A stretch of DNA of 64,000 nucleotides from an uncultured Brachyspira sp. (GCF_944388875.1 NZ_CALXKQ010000004.1:1-64000), one strand, 5' to 3'; shown: positions 21,212-30,295, numbered from the stretch's first letter. Program-made: numbers and translations. Notes: generated by a model from the letters alone, not told the origin.

Positions 21212-21280
21212 TTAATGTTTGTTTGTTTGTTTGTTTGTTTGTTTGTTTGTTTGTTTGTTTGTTTGTTTGTTTGTTTTCAT
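21212..21280 (-). CDS. repeat-containing upstream ORF in the leader of membrane protein copy 2
   Basis: ATG (21280-21278), preceded by TTGGAAATTAT, reads AAAA then 14 CAAA units and stops at once at TAA (22 residues). With 13 or 16 units the frame would stay open for about 33 codons and end just past the main ATG at 21128. The same organisation is found in copy 1. Translation is inferred only. Confidence 0.4.
   Translation of the reverse strand: MKTNKQTNKQTNKQTNKQTNKH
21218..21273. repeat. tetranucleotide tract (TTTG)14, CAAA on the coding strand
   Basis: Fourteen perfect units lie in the transcribed leader of membrane protein copy 2, between the promoter at 21311-21339 and the ATG at 21128. 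Such tracts change length by slipped-strand mispairing. Confidence 0.97.
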
Positions 21281-21310
21281 ATAATTTCCAATATTATATT
21301 TACGCCTAAC

Positions 21311-21339
21311 AGTATACCATAATTATCAAAAACAGTCAA
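21311..21339 (-). promoter_or_regulatory. promoter of membrane protein copy 2
   Basis: On the minus strand, TTGACT (21339-21334), a 17-base spacer, and TATACT (21316-21311). It is nearly identical to the promoter at 16682-16710, including flanks, showing that the regulatory region was duplicated with the gene. Confidence 0.8.
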
Positions 21340-21380
21340 ATAGATAATAATAACAAAATCTATTAAAAGCCCTTTATATT

Positions 21381-21408
21381 TTGACAAAGTTTTATTTGCA
21401 TGTATAAT
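21381..21408 (+). promoter_or_regulatory. consensus promoter placed for a leaderless transcript
   Basis: TTGACA (21381-21386), a 16-base spacer and TATAAT (21403-21408) match the consensus exactly. Transcription would start about 21415, at or one base before the ATG at 21416, leaving no room for a ribosome binding site. Confidence 0.8.
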
Positions 21409-21415
21409 ATTGAGC

Positions 21416-21835
21416 ATGAATACAATTATAAAAATTTTTCTAATAATATCTATACTTTTTATGAATGGATGTTTAAACTTTTTCACAAACTCTTCCAGCA
21501 ATAATAATAATGATGGAATCGATAAAAAGTATATAGGAACTTATATTGGAACAATAACAACAATAGAAAATAATAATATTCAGTCCCAAAACCAAGCAAC
21601 AGTAATAGTAGGAAGCGGCGGATTTGTTCAAATTAGGGTATCAGGTTCAACTATGAATATTATGATTAATATATATAAAGAAGATATAATAAAGATATCG
21701 GATAATGTATATAAAGCATCGGCTACTTCAAGCGGTTATATATATAACTTCACTTTTTCATTTAATAATAATTTGATGAATCTCTATTTTACAAGAAATG
21801 ATAATACAGTAAGCGATGGTAATTTGCAAAAATAA
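21416..21835 (+). CDS. small lipoprotein of unknown function
   Basis: The 139-residue product has a lipoprotein signal peptide, NTIIKIFLIISILFMNGC, with the lipobox ending at Cys. A Ser/Asn-rich linker (NSSSNNNN) follows, then a domain of about 100 residues rich in short beta strands (YIGTYIGTITTIEN, ATVIVGSGGFVQIRV). It probably sits in the outer or inner membrane. A TTG at 21410 is an alternative start, but it overlaps the promoter. The gene diverges from membrane protein copy 2. A decayed copy of its promoter region survives beside copy 1, near 16728-16790. Confidence 0.7.
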   Translation: MNTIIKIFLIISILFMNGCLNFFTNSSSNNNNDGIDKKYIGTYIGTITTIENNNIQSQNQATVIVGSGGFVQIRVSGSTMNIMINIYKEDIIKISDNVYKASATSSGYIYNFTFSFNNNLMNLYFTRNDNTVSDGNLQK

Positions 21836-21837
21836 TA

Positions 21838-22704
21838 TTAATTATACTTTATATCCTCTGATTTATTTTTATAGAAATACACCATTAATGCTGCAGTAAT
21901 TGTAAGAAACATACCTATTATTGAATATATATCTATTATTTCATTTAGAATAAATACGCTTAATAAATATGAAAATATTACGCCCATATAATTATAAATA
22001 CTTATTCTTGAAACAGGAGCTTTTTTGTATGCTATTGTCAAAAAGAACTGACCAAGACCTGCAAATATTCCTATAAGCAAAAGCATAATTACTTGATAAA
22101 AATTAGGTGCAATAAAACTGCCTATAAAAAACAGTGAGAAAACGGTTGAAAACAGAGAAAAATAAAATATTATCAAAGCATTGCTTTCCTTTCCTTTTAA
22201 AAAACCTATAACAGCATAGGCAATACCAGCGAAAATAGCCGATGCTAATGCTACCAAAGCAGGCAATATATCAGAGTTCATACTCGGCTTTATAACTAGA
22301 ATAGAACCAAATATTGCTATAAGCAATGCTATACATTGTATTTTTGATATCTTCTCTTTAATAATAATAAAAGCAAAAAAACTAGACCAAAATGGAGAAG
22401 TTCTTTGAAGTATTGAAGCATCAGCAAGAAGCATATTATTAGTTGCATAAAAATATGAAACTACCCCTAAATAACCAAAAAATGCCCTGCAAAATAATGC
22501 AAAGATATTATTTTTATTAGGAAATAATTTCTCTTTATTTTTTATAATTACTAATGTGCTTATAATCAATGTTACAAAATTACGGGCAAAAACCTGCTCC
22601 ATAATAGGTATATTTTCACCTGATATTTTAACAATCATCTGCATAATACTAAAAGCCAAAGCAGAAAATATTATATATAATGAGGCTATTTTTATATTAT
22701 TCAT
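21838..22704 (-). CDS. EamA family (DMT) transporter
   Basis: The 288-residue protein has ten membrane segments as two EamA repeats (about residues 5-137 and 148-280). The first repeat has NIPIMEQVFARNFV and a loop before SYFYATNNMLLADASILQRTSP (two pieces: SYFYATNNML, LADASILQRT); the second has YKKAPVSRISIYNYMGVIFSY. This is the drug/metabolite transporter superfamily in the inner membrane, close to the RhaT/S-adenosylmethionine-carrier group; the substrate cannot be assigned. It converges on the lipoprotein gene with a 2-base gap. There is no gene upstream in the same unit within 30 bases except CobB, which is co-directional. Confidence 0.88.
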   Translation of the reverse strand: MNNIKIASLYIIFSALAFSIMQMIVKISGENIPIMEQVFARNFVTLIISTLVIIKNKEKLFPNKNNIFALFCRAFFGYLGVVSYFYATNNMLLADASILQRTSPFWSSFFAFIIIKEKISKIQCIALLIAIFGSILVIKPSMNSDILPALVALASAIFAGIAYAVIGFLKGKESNALIIFYFSLFSTVFSLFFIGSFIAPNFYQVIMLLLIGIFAGLGQFFLTIAYKKAPVSRISIYNYMGVIFSYLLSVFILNEIIDIYSIIGMFLTITAALMVYFYKNKSEDIKYN

Positions 22705-22738
22705 AAATTAAGAATTATATTACATAAAGAATATTATT

Positions 22739-23470
22739 TTATAAATACTTTTCTATCTCAGAAAATGCAACTCCAGCCTTCTCTTGTATATAAATATCAA
22801 CTATTGAATTTGTAAAACTTGAAGGTGCAGGATTAATTTCAATAATTTTAGCCCTAGAATTCTTAGCTATATGCGGAATCTGAGCAGCAGGCATAACTTC
22901 TCCTCCAGTTCCTATAATAATGAACAAATCACTTTTCTGAGCATCTTCTATGGAGTTATTGAAATCAACAGCAGGCAGCTGCTCCCCAAAGAAAACGAAA
23001 GCAGGCTTTAAAGTAGCCGAACATTTTTCACATGAAGGAGGATCCATAGCTAGTATTTCTTTATCTATTTTGTATCTAGTTTTGCATTTCATACATACTG
23101 CATATTTAGCAGTACCATGAAGTTCATAAACTATTTTACTTCCAGCCTCTTGATGAAGATTATCAATATTCTGAGTAATAACGGAACGCATTATACCCAT
23201 TTTTTCTAAATTAGCTAATACTATATGAGCTTTATTAGGCTTAACATCCGTAATAGGATCATAAAAAACCTTTTTAAGAGAATGCCAAGACTCCTTCTGA
23301 TGCTTGACAAAATAAGAAATTTCGGCAAACTGACTTCCATGCTTCTCCCAAAGACCATCAGGACCTCTAAATGGAGGAACACCGCTTTCTACACTTATAC
23401 CTGCTCCTGTAAAGGCAACAGCATATTTTGAATCTTTAATTGTTTGTGCTATTAATTTATAATCTGTCAT
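22739..23470 (-). CDS. cobB: NAD-dependent protein deacylase, Sir2 family
   Basis: This 243-residue sirtuin removes acyl groups from lysines using NAD+. NAD-binding motifs GAGISVESGVPPFRG and QNIDNLHQEAG are intact; the catalytic His is in VYELHGT. A zinc site is formed by Cys-x2-Cys (CMKC) and Cys-x2-Cys (CEKC). FVFFGEQLP and IIGTGGEVMPAAQIP complete the family pattern. The size is typical of class U/III bacterial sirtuins. It is probably co-transcribed with the EamA gene, which starts 34 bases downstream. Confidence 0.95.
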   Translation of the reverse strand: MTDYKLIAQTIKDSKYAVAFTGAGISVESGVPPFRGPDGLWEKHGSQFAEISYFVKHQKESWHSLKKVFYDPITDVKPNKAHIVLANLEKMGIMRSVITQNIDNLHQEAGSKIVYELHGTAKYAVCMKCKTRYKIDKEILAMDPPSCEKCSATLKPAFVFFGEQLPAVDFNNSIEDAQKSDLFIIIGTGGEVMPAAQIPHIAKNSRAKIIEINPAPSSFTNSIVDIYIQEKAGVAFSEIEKYL

Positions 23471-23610
23471 AATATTTTATTATATAAAAAAAATTATTTT
23501 TTTCCAGTGTATATTAATATTTATTTAAATAATGATGTATAAATTATCAGACAGCATTATTAATGTTCTAATATTGTATATAATTTCGCATTTTATTATA
23601 ATATTTTTTG

Positions 23611-23638
23611 TTGACACATTACTTTATCATGTTATAAT
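23611..23638 (+). promoter_or_regulatory. consensus promoter of rex
   Basis: TTGACA (23611-23616), a 16-base spacer and TATAAT (23633-23638) match the sigma-70 consensus exactly. GAGGA at about 23677-23681 precedes the ATG at 23691. No clear Rex-type TTGTGA/TCACAA palindrome is visible here. Confidence 0.8.
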
Positions 23639-23690
23639 ATAACCATATATTTTTATTATTAAAATCAAAAAAAGATGTTGAGGATATATT

Positions 23691-24353
23691 ATGATTAGCA
23701 GAACACAAATTATGCGTTTATTAAAATACAAAAACGCTTTAAGACGCATGAAAAGTTTCGGATTTATAAAAGCCTATTCTAATAATTTAGGAGATGCAAT
23801 AGGTATTACTTCAGTTCAAGTAAGGAAAGATTTTTCACTATTTAATATCTCTGGAAATAAAAAAGGCGGATACAATATAGATGATTTACTAGAACAAATT
23901 GACAGCATATTAGGAAAACAAATATCACATAATATAATATTAATAGGCTATGGTAAAATAGGAAAAGCATTAGTTAATTATAGAGGATTTGAAAGCGAAT
24001 CTATAAAAATTATTGCCGCATTTGATCATAATCCTGATAAGATAGATAGAAATGCACCTACTCCTATACTTCCTATAGAAGAATTAAAAGATTTTATAAT
24101 AAATAACAAAATAGAAATAGCCATATTAACAGTACCTGACTTAGAAGCTCAGAGAATGTTTGATGTTATATGTAATGCAGGTATAAAAGGCGTTCTTAAT
24201 TTTGCTCCTATTAAACTATTAGAAAGACCTGACTGCATAATTAATGATGTTAATATTGCAGATGAAATCGAATCTTTATTTTACTTTATCAATGATGTAA
24301 AAGAAACATCTTCTTCTTCTGCTAAAAAACATAAAGATAAAAGCGAAAAATAA
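23691..24353 (+). CDS. rex: redox-sensing transcriptional repressor Rex
   Basis: This 220-residue protein has an N-terminal winged-helix domain (SRTQIMRLLKYKNALRRM, then GITSVQVRKDFSLF as recognition helix) and a Rossmann domain with LIGYGKIGKALVNY, AAFDHNP and ILTVPDLEAQ. Rex senses the NADH/NAD+ ratio and represses fermentation and respiration genes when NADH is low. The C-terminal tail is Ser/Lys-rich. The gene is monocistronic, with a consensus promoter and a strong terminator. The alcohol dehydrogenase at 9378 is a plausible target by family knowledge, but I see no Rex operator there. Confidence 0.93.
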   Translation: MISRTQIMRLLKYKNALRRMKSFGFIKAYSNNLGDAIGITSVQVRKDFSLFNISGNKKGGYNIDDLLEQIDSILGKQISHNIILIGYGKIGKALVNYRGFESESIKIIAAFDHNPDKIDRNAPTPILPIEELKDFIINNKIEIAILTVPDLEAQRMFDVICNAGIKGVLNFAPIKLLERPDCIINDVNIADEIESLFYFINDVKETSSSSAKKHKDKSEK

Positions 24354-24368
24354 TATTAAAAAATAAAA

Positions 24369-24399
24369 AGAGATACTTCTTATAAGTATCTCTTTTTTG
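24369..24399. terminator. bidirectional terminator between rex and the ankyrin gene
   Basis: A perfect 10-bp stem AGAGATACTT (24369-24378) / AAGTATCTCT (24384-24393), 5-base loop, followed by TTTTTT. On the minus strand it is also followed by a T run, so it serves both convergent genes. Confidence 0.9.
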
Positions 24400-24416
24400 T
24401 ATGTATATAAAATGCA

Positions 24417-25529
24417 TTATTTATTATAAGTTAAGCTAGCCCTTGTCAATAAATCTATTACTTCAGCATTTCCATTTTCCATAGCATACATCAAAGCAGT
24501 TTTTCTAAACTTATCCAAAGTATTAAGATGAGCTCCGGCATTAACTAAATACTCTACAGACATATAATCTCCATTTTCAGCAGCAAACATTAAAGCTGTT
24601 TTACCATCATTATCTGCAATATTTAAATCAGCTTTAGCATTAATCAAAGCATTAATAGACTCACTTTTTCCAGAAACAGCAGCCCATATTAAAGCAGTTC
24701 TTCCATCTCTCATTTTAAAGTTAATACTAGCTTTTCCTATTAAGAGCGAAGATACAACATCAGTTAATCCCAATGTAGAAGCTAAAGCCAAAGGAGTAAT
24801 ATTTCCATAAGGACCATAAGATGCTGCTATATTGGCATCAGCACCATGCTCTAATAATATTTTAGCAACCTCATTATTTCCCTTAGCTATAGCATAAAAT
24901 AAAGCATTAGCACCATACTCATTTATATAATTAACCTCACTTCCTCTGTCTAAAAGCAGTCTTACTATTAAATCATGGTTATTATAGGAAGCAACCATTA
25001 AAGGAGTCATATTATAATTAACTCCGTCATCATTTCCGCTTCTGTATGTACCGCTTAATTTTAAATCGGCATTAGCATTAACTATCATCTCTGCTATACT
25101 GTAATATCCCTTTCCTGCAGCCTGCAAAAGAGCTGTTGTACCATTATTCAATTTTATATTAGGGTTAGCATTCTTTGCAAGCAAATAAGATACTATATCA
25201 ACATATCCTGCATCAGCAGCATAAGTTAAAGCTGTTTTTCCATGCACGCATGTAAGGTTAACATTGGCATTTTGGGATAACAAAAGAAGTACTATATCCT
25301 TATATCCCTTTGAAGCAGCTATTATTAAAGCATTATGCCCCTGATTATCTCCATAATCTATAAAATTGGAAATAGAGCCTTGAGATATTAATCTTTTTAT
25401 GCCGTTGGTATCTCCTGTATTGGCATAGTCTAATAATTGATCCAATCTCCCTGTATTAACATTGGCTGTCTGAGCAAAAACTGTAAAAAATGTATTTAAA
25501 AATATTAAAATAAAAACTAAATAACGCAT
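24417..25529 (-). CDS. secreted ankyrin-repeat protein
   Basis: The 370-residue protein has a signal peptide (RYLVFILIFLNTFFTVFAQ) and about nine ankyrin repeats from residue 28 to the end, each with the NxGxTALxxAAxxGxxxxVxxLL pattern (for example GKTALTYAADAGYVDIVSYL). It is therefore exported, probably to the periplasm. Ankyrin repeats bind proteins; the partner is unknown. Such proteins are abundant in Brachyspira. The gene is alone between a shared terminator and a gap before the UDG-like gene. Confidence 0.92.
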   Translation of the reverse strand: MRYLVFILIFLNTFFTVFAQTANVNTGRLDQLLDYANTGDTNGIKRLISQGSISNFIDYGDNQGHNALIIAASKGYKDIVLLLLSQNANVNLTCVHGKTALTYAADAGYVDIVSYLLAKNANPNIKLNNGTTALLQAAGKGYYSIAEMIVNANADLKLSGTYRSGNDDGVNYNMTPLMVASYNNHDLIVRLLLDRGSEVNYINEYGANALFYAIAKGNNEVAKILLEHGADANIAASYGPYGNITPLALASTLGLTDVVSSLLIGKASINFKMRDGRTALIWAAVSGKSESINALINAKADLNIADNDGKTALMFAAENGDYMSVEYLVNAGAHLNTLDKFRKTALMYAMENGNAEVIDLLTRASLTYNK

Positions 25530-25633
25530 ATCTAATTCTTCCTTAAAGTATAGAATTTTAGCTGTTATAAAATTTCGGAAATATATATATTAATTTTTAA
25601 TAACTTTACAATTTATTTTCATTTATAACAGCA

Positions 25634-26386
25634 TTAAAAATTGTTAATATAATACCTATAAAGTTCTCTTTTGGTAGAATACAAACTCACACCTTTTATA
25701 GGACTTATTTTTAAAGTAATTGTAGATATTTTAATTTTTTTTCTATTATTATTATCAGATATACTATAGAATTTATCTTTATTATCTTTATATAAATAAC
25801 GCTCTTTCAAAGAATTTATTATATCAATAGTTATACCCTTATCATTTATACCGTTATTATAATACCGACTAACTTCATCACTATACTCCAAACTATAATC
25901 AATGTTATTATTATTTAATATCTTAAAAAAATTATTTTCTGTAAAACGGCTTGTAAATATTATAGATTTTAAATATTTATAATTATCTTCATTATTTATG
26001 ATATCAGCCAATATATTATTATATTCTAATATTATTAAATCAGTATCCCTAGCACTTTCAATATTCTTTCTTTTGCATTTTGAAAATACATCTGCTATGC
26101 CTATTTGTTTATCTTCAAAAAGTTTTTTCTTTTTAATTTTGTTAGTGAGAAAATCTTTATTATCTTTTTTATAATCAATATCAAAACTATCAGCTATTAT
26201 TTTCCAAAACTCGCTTCTTTTACTTGAATAATACCAAGCATTTTCTTTTTCCAAATCAGATAATCTTTCAAACTTTTCTATATTAGAAAAATTAGGCACA
26301 GGAAAAGTACCAAGTATTAAAACTTTCATTTTCTTTGGAAAGAAATTAATATCATCAAATACATGTTCTTCTATTTTATCCATCAT
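25634..26386 (-). CDS. uracil-DNA glycosylase-fold protein
   Basis: The 250-residue protein resembles the small UDG superfamily branch annotated as DNA-deoxyinosine glycosylase or related. It has the motif VLILGTFPVPN (normally GTFPSP or similar near the active site), WYYSSKRSEFWKIIADSF, and IGIADVFSKCKR. The C-terminal SIIFTSRFTENNFF fits the usual IxFTG segment only loosely. The substrate specificity is uncertain, and the protein may have a role other than base excision. The start overlaps the stop region of the small membrane protein upstream (adjacent, no gap). Confidence 0.6.
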   Translation of the reverse strand: MMDKIEEHVFDDINFFPKKMKVLILGTFPVPNFSNIEKFERLSDLEKENAWYYSSKRSEFWKIIADSFDIDYKKDNKDFLTNKIKKKKLFEDKQIGIADVFSKCKRKNIESARDTDLIILEYNNILADIINNEDNYKYLKSIIFTSRFTENNFFKILNNNNIDYSLEYSDEVSRYYNNGINDKGITIDIINSLKERYLYKDNKDKFYSISDNNNRKKIKISTITLKISPIKGVSLYSTKRELYRYYINNF

Positions 26387-26602
26387 TTATTTTTTTATTA
26401 TCCATAAAATTAGGCAGCTTATTATTATTATAAATCCTAAAATACATGTAAGTATTCTAACTCCCATTTCTCCAAACATACTGTATACAGAAGCCATAAA
26501 ATTAGAGCTATTGGGATTTAAAAGCCAATTCCATTTAAAAACAGCGGCTAAAATAAATAAAAGTCCTGCCAATGTTCCGAAAAGATAAGGAAATTTATTC
26601 AT
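26387..26602 (-). CDS. small two-helix membrane protein, Imm17-like
   Basis: The 71-residue protein has two hydrophobic segments (about residues 5-22 and 48-68) with NWLLNPNSSNFM between. The segment GVRILTCILGFIIII resembles the ARIFYGILG part of the Imm17 family, small membrane proteins predicted as immunity proteins in toxin systems. The similarity is weak and from memory. Its stop codon lies directly before the start of the UDG-like gene, so they are one unit. I see no polymorphic toxin next to it. Confidence 0.5.
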   Translation of the reverse strand: MNKFPYLFGTLAGLLFILAAVFKWNWLLNPNSSNFMASVYSMFGEMGVRILTCILGFIIIISCLILWIIKK

Positions 26603-26636
26603 ATTAATAAAACCAATAATTATAAATATTATAAAA

Positions 26637-29411
26637 TCACCAAGACATCTGCAGTCCGAATCCTATATAAATGTCATTGATAGTAGGATAATTGCCTATT
26701 ATATTCTTGTCTAAACTTTTAGGAAGCCTCAAAGCTAATAATAAATAAGGCTCTCCTGTAACTACATTCTGATACCCTGATACTGGAATGCTTGCATTAA
26801 ATCCAGCCTTTAAAGCAGCAGAATGCATATAGTCATTGCAGTAATAAGCATATCTGTATGAGAGAGATGCAAAGAAATTATCAAAATATATATGGCTTAA
26901 ATTAAACTGCGAATCCAAATATCCCAAAAGCTCAAAATCACCTGCCAAAAAATAATTACTTTCATATCTTTTATTTTTTACATAAGAATAAAACTCTTCT
27001 GGAGCTTGAACATATCTGCTTCCGAATATAGTTGAAGCTCCGTCAAATGTGGCTATGCTGTCAAAAGCATAAGAACCATAAAAACTAGCTCTGATAGGAA
27101 CATATCTAGTTTGAAACTTAGCACTGAAATCAATAGCAAATTTATTGTATTTAATAGAATAAGTAGGATAAACTGTAATATCAATTAAATCATCTCTATA
27201 CGGCTTATCAGTTCTTACTCTAAATAATAGTGATGCCCTAAGAGAAGCATTGAATGTCCATGAAGAATATTTCCAAGTAAATGCACTTGAGGTATTAGTC
27301 TGAGGATTAACAAACTCTGAAAATAAAGCCCCTGATACAGTAGGCTCTAATAAAAAACTAAGTTTGTCGCTTTCTGTATTAATAAGAAACTGCATTGCTA
27401 TATATGTATTAAGCCTCCAATAGTTGTAAGTAGAATACACAACATCGCTTTTGAATCCGAAGTATAAAGGATAAAGCAGATTATATGATGTAAGAGTTAA
27501 TTCTGTCTGCAGAAAATTGGAAGGTATATCGTATCCAAGCCAAATCTGAGCTATATTATCCATAGAAGGAGAAGCTATAACAGAAAGTATTCCAAGTCCA
27601 TTAACTATAAATGGAAATGTATCATTTACCTGAGGCAAAGGCACCCACATAGCCCAAGGCTTAATATATTTAAAAGGATTATAATTGCCTAGCTCCATTT
27701 CTGGAGTAAAATCATATTCATTTATAGTTTTAGCCGTATATGTAAAATTTTTATTTTCAGACTCTGCATCTCTGTACTTCATAAGCCTGTCATATTCAGA
27801 GAATCTGCCTTTATAATAAATATCATTGCCTGCATATACTGGATTAAATACTCCGCCTGAAAAATCTTTAGTATAGAGCTTCATTGTATTGTTATTTAAA
27901 TCTATTTCTCCAAGTTTATAGAATCTGTCATTATCATTATAAGAAAAAAGAAGTTTATTATTTGAATATCTTAAATACCTTACATAATTTAAAGTGCTGT
28001 CTTTGGTATCAATATACTTTAAAGATTTTGTATTATAATTAAATATTGCTATATGCTTAATTCCGCTTTCTGTAACTATCAATGCTATATTATCATCATC
28101 AATAACTGTAGGAAAGCTGTATCCAAAATTATCATTTGCAGGAAGTAAAATTTCTTTTTTATTGTTTTCATCTATATAAATTAAAACAGAATTATGCAAA
28201 TCTTTAGATATACCTATAATACCGTTCTTGAAATATCTTGCATACTGCATATCAAACCATTTTCTTTTGGTTCTTGTTTTTTTATTCATATCATATTCTT
28301 TAACTATATATTTATAAAGCCCCGCATTATACATATAAGAAACTATTAATGCATTTCTTCCGTCCTTTGATATATCCAAACTCTCAGAGCTTCTGTCTAT
28401 TAAAAACTCTAATTTCAAATCTTTTTTATTATTTTCATTGTTTCTTTTGTCTTTATAAGAATATAATGCTCCAATATCTCCGTCTATATAATAAACAGTA
28501 TCTTCATAAGAATAAACATCATTAATAAAAGTTTCTTTATCATTCAGTATCAGGCTTTCACTTGGGTTAACATTTTCAAGTGCCAATGAATTTTGAAAAT
28601 CAGACCATGCTTCTATAAACTTTATTCCGTAAACATCTTTAAAAGCTCCGTAAACTCCAGAATTATAAACAAGAAAAGAAAAATAGAATCTAGTCTGCAT
28701 CTTTTTCCAAAACTCATTATACTTTTCCATTCCAAATCTATTTTGCAAATATTGTGAAAACAATCCTCCGTATTCATAATAAACATTTCCATAAGGGCTT
28801 TTAGTCCAAATATAAGAAGTCTGAATAGGTGTTCTAAAATTTCCTTCAAATATATCCTGTCTTAATCTCTGTCTTACCAGAGGATCATTAGCTCTTCCAA
28901 ATCCTGTAAAACTTTCCATACTCACAGGTGCCCCCTCTATCATAAAAGGCATAGCATTAATATGCACAAAAGAAGCCCAGTTTCCCATTACTTTAGTTGC
29001 CGTACCTGTATTTTCAGAAGCCATAGATAATAAATGTGTAAGTTCATGTATGAATACGCTTTCAAAATTATTGCTGAAGCTTGTAAAATTTTCATCTAAA
29101 TTGGTGTCATAAAGTATAAGGCTTGAATAAGGTATTATCATTGCCGCAGAATTAAACAAATTAAAATCAGGGGTTATAGTTATTGGTATTTTGCCTCTTA
29201 CTGTGCTGTTTAATATTTTGGAATATTTTTCGTATATTTTATCAGCTGATTTTGCAAGGTTTTCTGCTGTTCTTCTTGATTCTATTGGAAAAATTATTTC
29301 AAACTTTTCTGTTTGTATAGTATACAATTTTCTAAATGGTTTAAAAGTCTGCGTATAGACATTCGCATAAAGTATAAATATAATTGCTAAAAATAAACAA
29401 AGTTTTCTCAT
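26637..29411 (-). CDS. outer-membrane metalloprotease-like protein with beta-propeller and beta-barrel
   Basis: The 924-residue protein has a signal peptide (RKLCLFLAIIFILYANVYTQ) and three parts. Residues 25-290 form a gluzincin-like domain with HELTH at about 120 and the downstream Glu in MIEGAPVSMES, consistent with a zinc site. Residues 290-580 carry TolB-like propeller repeats (SLDISKDGRNALIVS). Residues 600-924 have amphipathic strands of an outer-membrane barrel ending in Trp (IGFGLQMSW). Similar large proteins occur in spirochaetes; activity is untested. It is a single gene beside a copy of the dispersed repeat. Confidence 0.8.
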   Translation of the reverse strand: MRKLCLFLAIIFILYANVYTQTFKPFRKLYTIQTEKFEIIFPIESRRTAENLAKSADKIYEKYSKILNSTVRGKIPITITPDFNLFNSAAMIIPYSSLILYDTNLDENFTSFSNNFESVFIHELTHLLSMASENTGTATKVMGNWASFVHINAMPFMIEGAPVSMESFTGFGRANDPLVRQRLRQDIFEGNFRTPIQTSYIWTKSPYGNVYYEYGGLFSQYLQNRFGMEKYNEFWKKMQTRFYFSFLVYNSGVYGAFKDVYGIKFIEAWSDFQNSLALENVNPSESLILNDKETFINDVYSYEDTVYYIDGDIGALYSYKDKRNNENNKKDLKLEFLIDRSSESLDISKDGRNALIVSYMYNAGLYKYIVKEYDMNKKTRTKRKWFDMQYARYFKNGIIGISKDLHNSVLIYIDENNKKEILLPANDNFGYSFPTVIDDDNIALIVTESGIKHIAIFNYNTKSLKYIDTKDSTLNYVRYLRYSNNKLLFSYNDNDRFYKLGEIDLNNNTMKLYTKDFSGGVFNPVYAGNDIYYKGRFSEYDRLMKYRDAESENKNFTYTAKTINEYDFTPEMELGNYNPFKYIKPWAMWVPLPQVNDTFPFIVNGLGILSVIASPSMDNIAQIWLGYDIPSNFLQTELTLTSYNLLYPLYFGFKSDVVYSTYNYWRLNTYIAMQFLINTESDKLSFLLEPTVSGALFSEFVNPQTNTSSAFTWKYSSWTFNASLRASLLFRVRTDKPYRDDLIDITVYPTYSIKYNKFAIDFSAKFQTRYVPIRASFYGSYAFDSIATFDGASTIFGSRYVQAPEEFYSYVKNKRYESNYFLAGDFELLGYLDSQFNLSHIYFDNFFASLSYRYAYYCNDYMHSAALKAGFNASIPVSGYQNVVTGEPYLLLALRLPKSLDKNIIGNYPTINDIYIGFGLQMSW

Positions 29412-29540
29412 ATATAAATAATTGCTGTTAGTATATTATAATTTAACTTTTTTGCAATATAAATCAAAAATCAGAAAATTAAAAAATGATGGCTTTTAAC
29501 TTTTAAAAGTAAAAAGAAAATATAATACATGAATAAAAAT

Positions 29541-29744
29541 AATTACATACCCCACCCTTATAGATTTACTGCTTTTATAATAATTGCATTTTAATTAATT
29601 TTTATATCTAATTAAAAAAGCACACCCGCCCAAGTTTTTATTAGATTTTGAATTTTGATTAACGCACGGTGAATAAAATTTTATATATAATAAAATTTGA
29701 ACTTCAAATAAATTTATATTTTTAATTTTGTTCTGCGTGCGGTA
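29541..29744. repeat. dispersed intergenic repeat, partial copy
   Basis: It begins with AATTACATACCCCACCC and carries ACCCGCCCAAG, AACGCACGG and CTGCGTGCGGT, in the same orientation as the array at 1-832. The right half (CTTGGGTGGG and the following hairpin) is missing. It ends 9 bases before the gene at 29753. No other feature is visible in the 29412-29752 gap. Confidence 0.85.
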
Positions 29745-29752
29745 TATTGTTA

Positions 29753-30295
29753 TTATATAAATCTTATGTCAAATTTACTTATATAATTTCTCTTTTCAAA
29801 TAAATCATCTTCTGTTACATTATCTATAACATAAATTAAAGATGATATTTTTACCGTCTTTTTTACTATATTGTTTAAATCTTCATTTATCTTTGTTATG
29901 ATTTTATTATACTTGCTGATATAATCTTTTATATCTTTGGTATTTTCTATATCATTAGCAGCTTTATCAAAAAAGTCATTTATTTCTTTTACTTTATTTT
30001 GAGCCTCTAATTTTATATAATCTTCTTTAAATGTATTGGCGACATCTTCAAATGATTTTAATTCTTTATTTTTTGATAATTGTATTTGATTAATAAACAT
30101 CTCTTTTATGTATTTAATATTCAAAGCAATTTTTAAATAATTCTCATCAGCAGTATTATCAGTATTTTCTGACGGTTCTTCAGTAGTTTTTTCTGAAGTA
30201 TTGGCATCTGCCTGCACTAAATTGCCTGAGCTGTTTTTTTCATTTTCAATACTTGTGTAAATTCTATCAAATTCTTCTATAAAAGAAATGACCAT
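29753..30295 (-). CDS. acidic coiled-coil protein of unknown function
   Basis: The 180-residue protein is rich in Glu, Asn, Lys and Ile with a Thr/Ser/Glu-rich linker at about residues 22-50 (NTSEKTTEEPSENTDNT) and predicted helices after it. I see no known domain or signal peptide. Its start overlaps the end of the next gene upstream by 19 bases, so the two form an operon. The 3' end is directly at the dispersed repeat. Confidence 0.55.
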   Translation of the reverse strand: MVISFIEEFDRIYTSIENEKNSSGNLVQADANTSEKTTEEPSENTDNTADENYLKIALNIKYIKEMFINQIQLSKNKELKSFEDVANTFKEDYIKLEAQNKVKEINDFFDKAANDIENTKDIKDYISKYNKIITKINEDLNNIVKKTVKISSLIYVIDNVTEDDLFEKRNYISKFDIRFI

